Part shown: positions 5,952 to 7,193 of the stretch, one piece after another
How positions within the stretch are numbered: position 1 is the stretch's first letter
Layout: each line of letters starts with the position of its first letter
Source of the DNA: CAYTEO01 sp964436825
GTDB taxonomy: Bacteria > Krumholzibacteriota > Krumholzibacteriia > LZORAL124-64-63
Direction: 5' to 3'
NCBI GenBank assembly: GCA_964436825.1
Contig: CAYTEO010000071.1
Span: 1-7,193 of the forward strand
Length of the DNA stretch: 7,193 nt
Translations under genes and position numbers: made by a program
Notes under the pieces: model-generated
Seen by the model: only the letters and a program-made list of their open reading frames with translations
What the model was told of the DNA's origin: nothing
Database searches by the model: none

Positions 5952-5969
5952 GGACGATCCTGATCGTCC
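5952..5969 (+). promoter_or_regulatory. Perfect dyad at the transcript start, before the riboswitch
   Basis: GGACGATC-CT-GATCGTCC is a perfect 8-bp inverted repeat at about +1 to +19 of the predicted RNA, ending one base before P1. It could be a 5'-end stabilising hairpin, an extra helix stacked on P1, or a DNA operator at the start site. The sequence alone does not decide. Confidence 0.5.
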
Positions 5970-5970
5970 C

Positions 5971-6120
5971 GGCAGGGAGTCAACCGGAAGCCGGTGCGAA
6001 TCCGGCGCGGCCCCGCCACTGTGAGCGGCGACGACGCCCGTCAGAACCACTGGTCCGCCAGCCGGACCGGGAAGGGACGGGCCGAGGACGACCCGCGAGC
6101 CAGGAGACCGACTCCCCGCC
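5971..6120 (+). promoter_or_regulatory. Cobalamin (vitamin B12) riboswitch
   Basis: An RNA aptamer that binds adenosyl- or another cobalamin and usually switches B12 transport or synthesis genes off when B12 is plentiful. The conserved core is clear: GGAAGCCGGTGCGAATCCGG (5986-6005), the GCGGCCCCGCCACTGTGAGCG region (about 6007-6028), the GGGAAGG element and the B12 box GCCAGGAGACC (6099-6109). P1 closes the fold: GGCaGGGAGTC (5971-5981) pairs with GACTCCCcGCC (6110-6120), ten pairs with one A-C mismatch. It sits downstream of a strong promoter and 139 nt before the start of a secreted protein gene. Confidence 0.95.
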
Positions 6121-6154
6121 GCGCGACCCGGACCTTCGAGGGCAAGGACCTGGG

Positions 6155-6172
6155 GCCGCGCCGCGGCGCGGC
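6155..6172 (+). repeat. 18-bp perfect palindrome after the riboswitch
   Basis: GCCGCGCCG/CGGCGCGGC is a perfect palindrome that would fold as a 7-bp stem with a 4-nt loop in RNA. It lies between the riboswitch aptamer and the second hairpin at 6184-6204 and is probably part of the expression platform. Confidence 0.5.
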
Positions 6173-6183
6173 ACATCCCCACC

Positions 6184-6215
6184 GATCGCTCCCGTGGGAG
6201 CATCCGCCTTGTTCT
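6184..6215 (+). terminator. Terminator-like switching hairpin of the riboswitch
   Basis: GCTCCC (6188-6193), GT and GGGAGC (6196-6201) form a 6-bp stem extended by GAT/ATC around one bulged C, followed by CGCCTTGTTCT. The T-tract is interrupted. The right arm GGGAG could instead pair with CTCCC (6112-6116), the 3' strand of P1. P1 and this hairpin would therefore be favoured together when ligand is bound, giving termination. Confidence 0.45.
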
Positions 6216-6259
6216 CCGGTCACAACGTGGTTCCACACAACACAACCGGAGGTCTCACC

Positions 6260-7045
6260 ATGCAGAGAACGTTCGTCGCCGCCGCGCTGTCGGTGCTGCT
6301 GCTCGCCGCCGGCGCCACCGCCCAGTTCGCCGACTCGGGCCAGGTCAACAACGAGTACGACCGCGCCGACCCCGCCCTGGTGGCGTGGGCCGACCAGGTG
6401 GTCGAACTGGTCCGCGGGCCGCAGGACTACCAGGACCCGTCCCTGGGCGACGCCTCCTACGGCAGCCCCGCCGACCTGCTCGGACCCGCCGGGACGCCCG
6501 TCAGCCTGGGCGACGGCGGCCACGTGACCGTCTCGTTCCCGGTGGCCATCGTCGACGGCCCGGGCGACGACCTGGTCGTCTTCGAGAACGGCTTCGCCTG
6601 GAACGGGGTCTACATGGAGCTGGGCTACGTGGAGGTCAGCAGCGACGGGGTGAACTTCGCCCGCCTGCCGGCCCTCTGCCGCCGCACGACCCAGCCCGGC
6701 CCCTGGGACACCAGCGACCCGGCCGACTTCTACAACCTGGCCGGCAACTACGTGGGCGGCACCGGCATCGACCTGCACGACCTGGTGCTGGCCGGCGATC
6801 CCCTGGTGGCCGACGGTACCGTGGACCTGCAGCACATCCTCTACGTGCGACTGGTGGACGTGGTGGGCGACATCAGCGGCCCCGGCGCGACCTTCGACTT
6901 CCTGGGCCGGCCGGTGGCCGACCCCTATCCCACCCCGGGCGAGAGCTGCGGCATGGATCCCACCGGGGTGGCCGTGATCAACGCCGGCGCGGTCATCGCC
7001 AACGAGAACGTCTCCTGGAGCGAGGTGAAGAGCCTGTTCCGGTAA
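6260..7045 (+). CDS. Secreted protein under cobalamin riboswitch control
   Basis: A 261-residue exported protein. A signal peptide (2-21; hydrophobic VAAALSVLLLAAG) ends in ATA with likely cleavage before Gln22, and there is no lipobox. The mature part is beta-rich: VSLGDGGHVTVSF (81-93), DLVVFENGF (104-112), YVEVSSDGVNF (123-133), NLAGNYVGGTG (159-169), VRLVDVVGD (196-204) and DPYPTP (221-226). I recognise this pattern from 'cell surface protein' families, mostly in Bacteroidetes and often near B12-uptake genes; no biochemical function was recalled. Cys140 and Cys230 could form a disulphide. The protein ends in WSEVKSLFR without a further sorting domain. The start at ATG 6260 has GGAGG (6248-6252) 7 nt ahead. 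The upstream riboswitch implies expression under B12 limitation, so a role in capturing or handling cobalamin at the cell surface or in the periplasm is a reasonable but unproven inference. Confidence 0.85.
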   Translation: MQRTFVAAALSVLLLAAGATAQFADSGQVNNEYDRADPALVAWADQVVELVRGPQDYQDPSLGDASYGSPADLLGPAGTPVSLGDGGHVTVSFPVAIVDGPGDDLVVFENGFAWNGVYMELGYVEVSSDGVNFARLPALCRRTTQPGPWDTSDPADFYNLAGNYVGGTGIDLHDLVLAGDPLVADGTVDLQHILYVRLVDVVGDISGPGATFDFLGRPVADPYPTPGESCGMDPTGVAVINAGAVIANENVSWSEVKSLFR

Positions 7046-7076
7046 TGTTGTGCCACGAAGACTGTGTCTGATCCGG

Positions 7077-7108
7077 AGAGGTGATGCGGTGACTACCGCA
7101 TCACCTCT
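7077..7108 (+). terminator. Strong intrinsic terminator after the secreted protein gene
   Basis: AGAGGTGATGCGGT (7077-7090), the loop GACT and the perfect complement ACCGCATCACCTCT (7095-7108) form a 14-bp stem followed by the pyrimidine tail TCCCTTCC. It lies 31 nt after the stop codon and also 15 nt past the stop of the converging gene on the other strand, so it may act in both directions. Confidence 0.85.
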
Positions 7109-7123
7109 TCCCTTCCAACCCCC

Positions 7124-7193
7124 TCAGTACGCGTACCGCAGCTCGTGTCGCCGGTTCTCCCCGCGCAGGGCCCTGGTCGTGACCAGCCGGTCG
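7124..7193 (-). CDS. C-terminal end of a probable outer-membrane beta-barrel protein (partial)
   Basis: Only the last 22 codons and a TGA stop (7124-7126) are in the window; the gene continues beyond the right edge. In this frame 21 of 22 third positions are G or C, as in the firm genes here. The last residues, RRHELRYAY, alternate polar and non-polar and end in an aromatic residue, the usual C-terminal strand signature recognised by the BAM machinery in outer-membrane barrels (TonB-dependent receptors and others). Lying tail to tail with a B12-regulated gene, a cobalamin receptor is conceivable, but 22 residues cannot show it, and the opposite strand argues against simple co-transcription. 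Confidence 0.5.
   Translation of the reverse strand, partial: DRLVTTRALRGENRRHELRYAY

Noticed and set aside
5201..6259. In-frame upstream extension of the secreted protein through the riboswitch and the antisense of the TPR gene
   Set aside because: It would translate the riboswitch and bury the signal peptide. ATG 6260 has a strong ribosome site and an N-terminal signal peptide.
1..7193. CRISPR arrays, tRNA or rRNA genes, insertion sequences, attachment sites
   Set aside because: No spaced direct repeats, cloverleaf with a CCA end, rRNA core or transposase motifs were seen on either strand.

Overview
The window is GC-rich bacterial DNA with almost exclusively G/C third codon positions in the convincing genes. 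A lipoprotein signal and the aromatic end of a probable outer-membrane barrel suggest a Gram-negative cell. The mix of an HTH_34-type regulator, a secreted protein of a type I associate with Bacteroidetes B12 loci, and high GC would fit an uncultured FCB-group or neighbouring lineage (for example Eisenbacteria or Krumholzibacteriota). That placement is tentative, because there is no marker gene here.

Left part (1-2130): a small winged-helix regulator reads leftwards. It is separated by about 500 bp from a rightward ornithine aminotransferase gene (rocD). The gap holds a GC-rich hairpin cluster, then an AT-rich island with two overlapping 19-bp dyads that look like an operator, then a strong two-tier stem-loop whose apical loop contains a Shine-Dalgarno and an ATG in frame with rocD. 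A GC hairpin follows rocD.

Middle (2131-5900): an RhlE-type DEAD-box RNA helicase with its own promoter ends at a strong hairpin. It converges there with a leftward rubrerythrin gene that has a good promoter overlapped by a small dyad. Upstream of rubrerythrin on the same strand is a TPR-repeat lipoprotein. Its promoter geometry predicts a leaderless mRNA.

Right part (5900-7193): back to back with the TPR promoter is a strong rightward promoter. It drives a cobalamin (B12) riboswitch, a probable switching hairpin, and one secreted protein that is a candidate B12-related surface or periplasmic protein. A 14-bp terminator separates it from the C-terminal end of a leftward gene that looks like an outer-membrane beta-barrel.

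The genes are mostly single-gene transcription units. Themes are amino-acid catabolism (rocD), RNA remodelling (rhlE), peroxide defence (rubrerythrin) and B12-controlled envelope function. The most interesting parts are the regulatory ones: the rocD leader and operator, the riboswitch with its solitary secreted target, and the leaderless lipoprotein mRNA.
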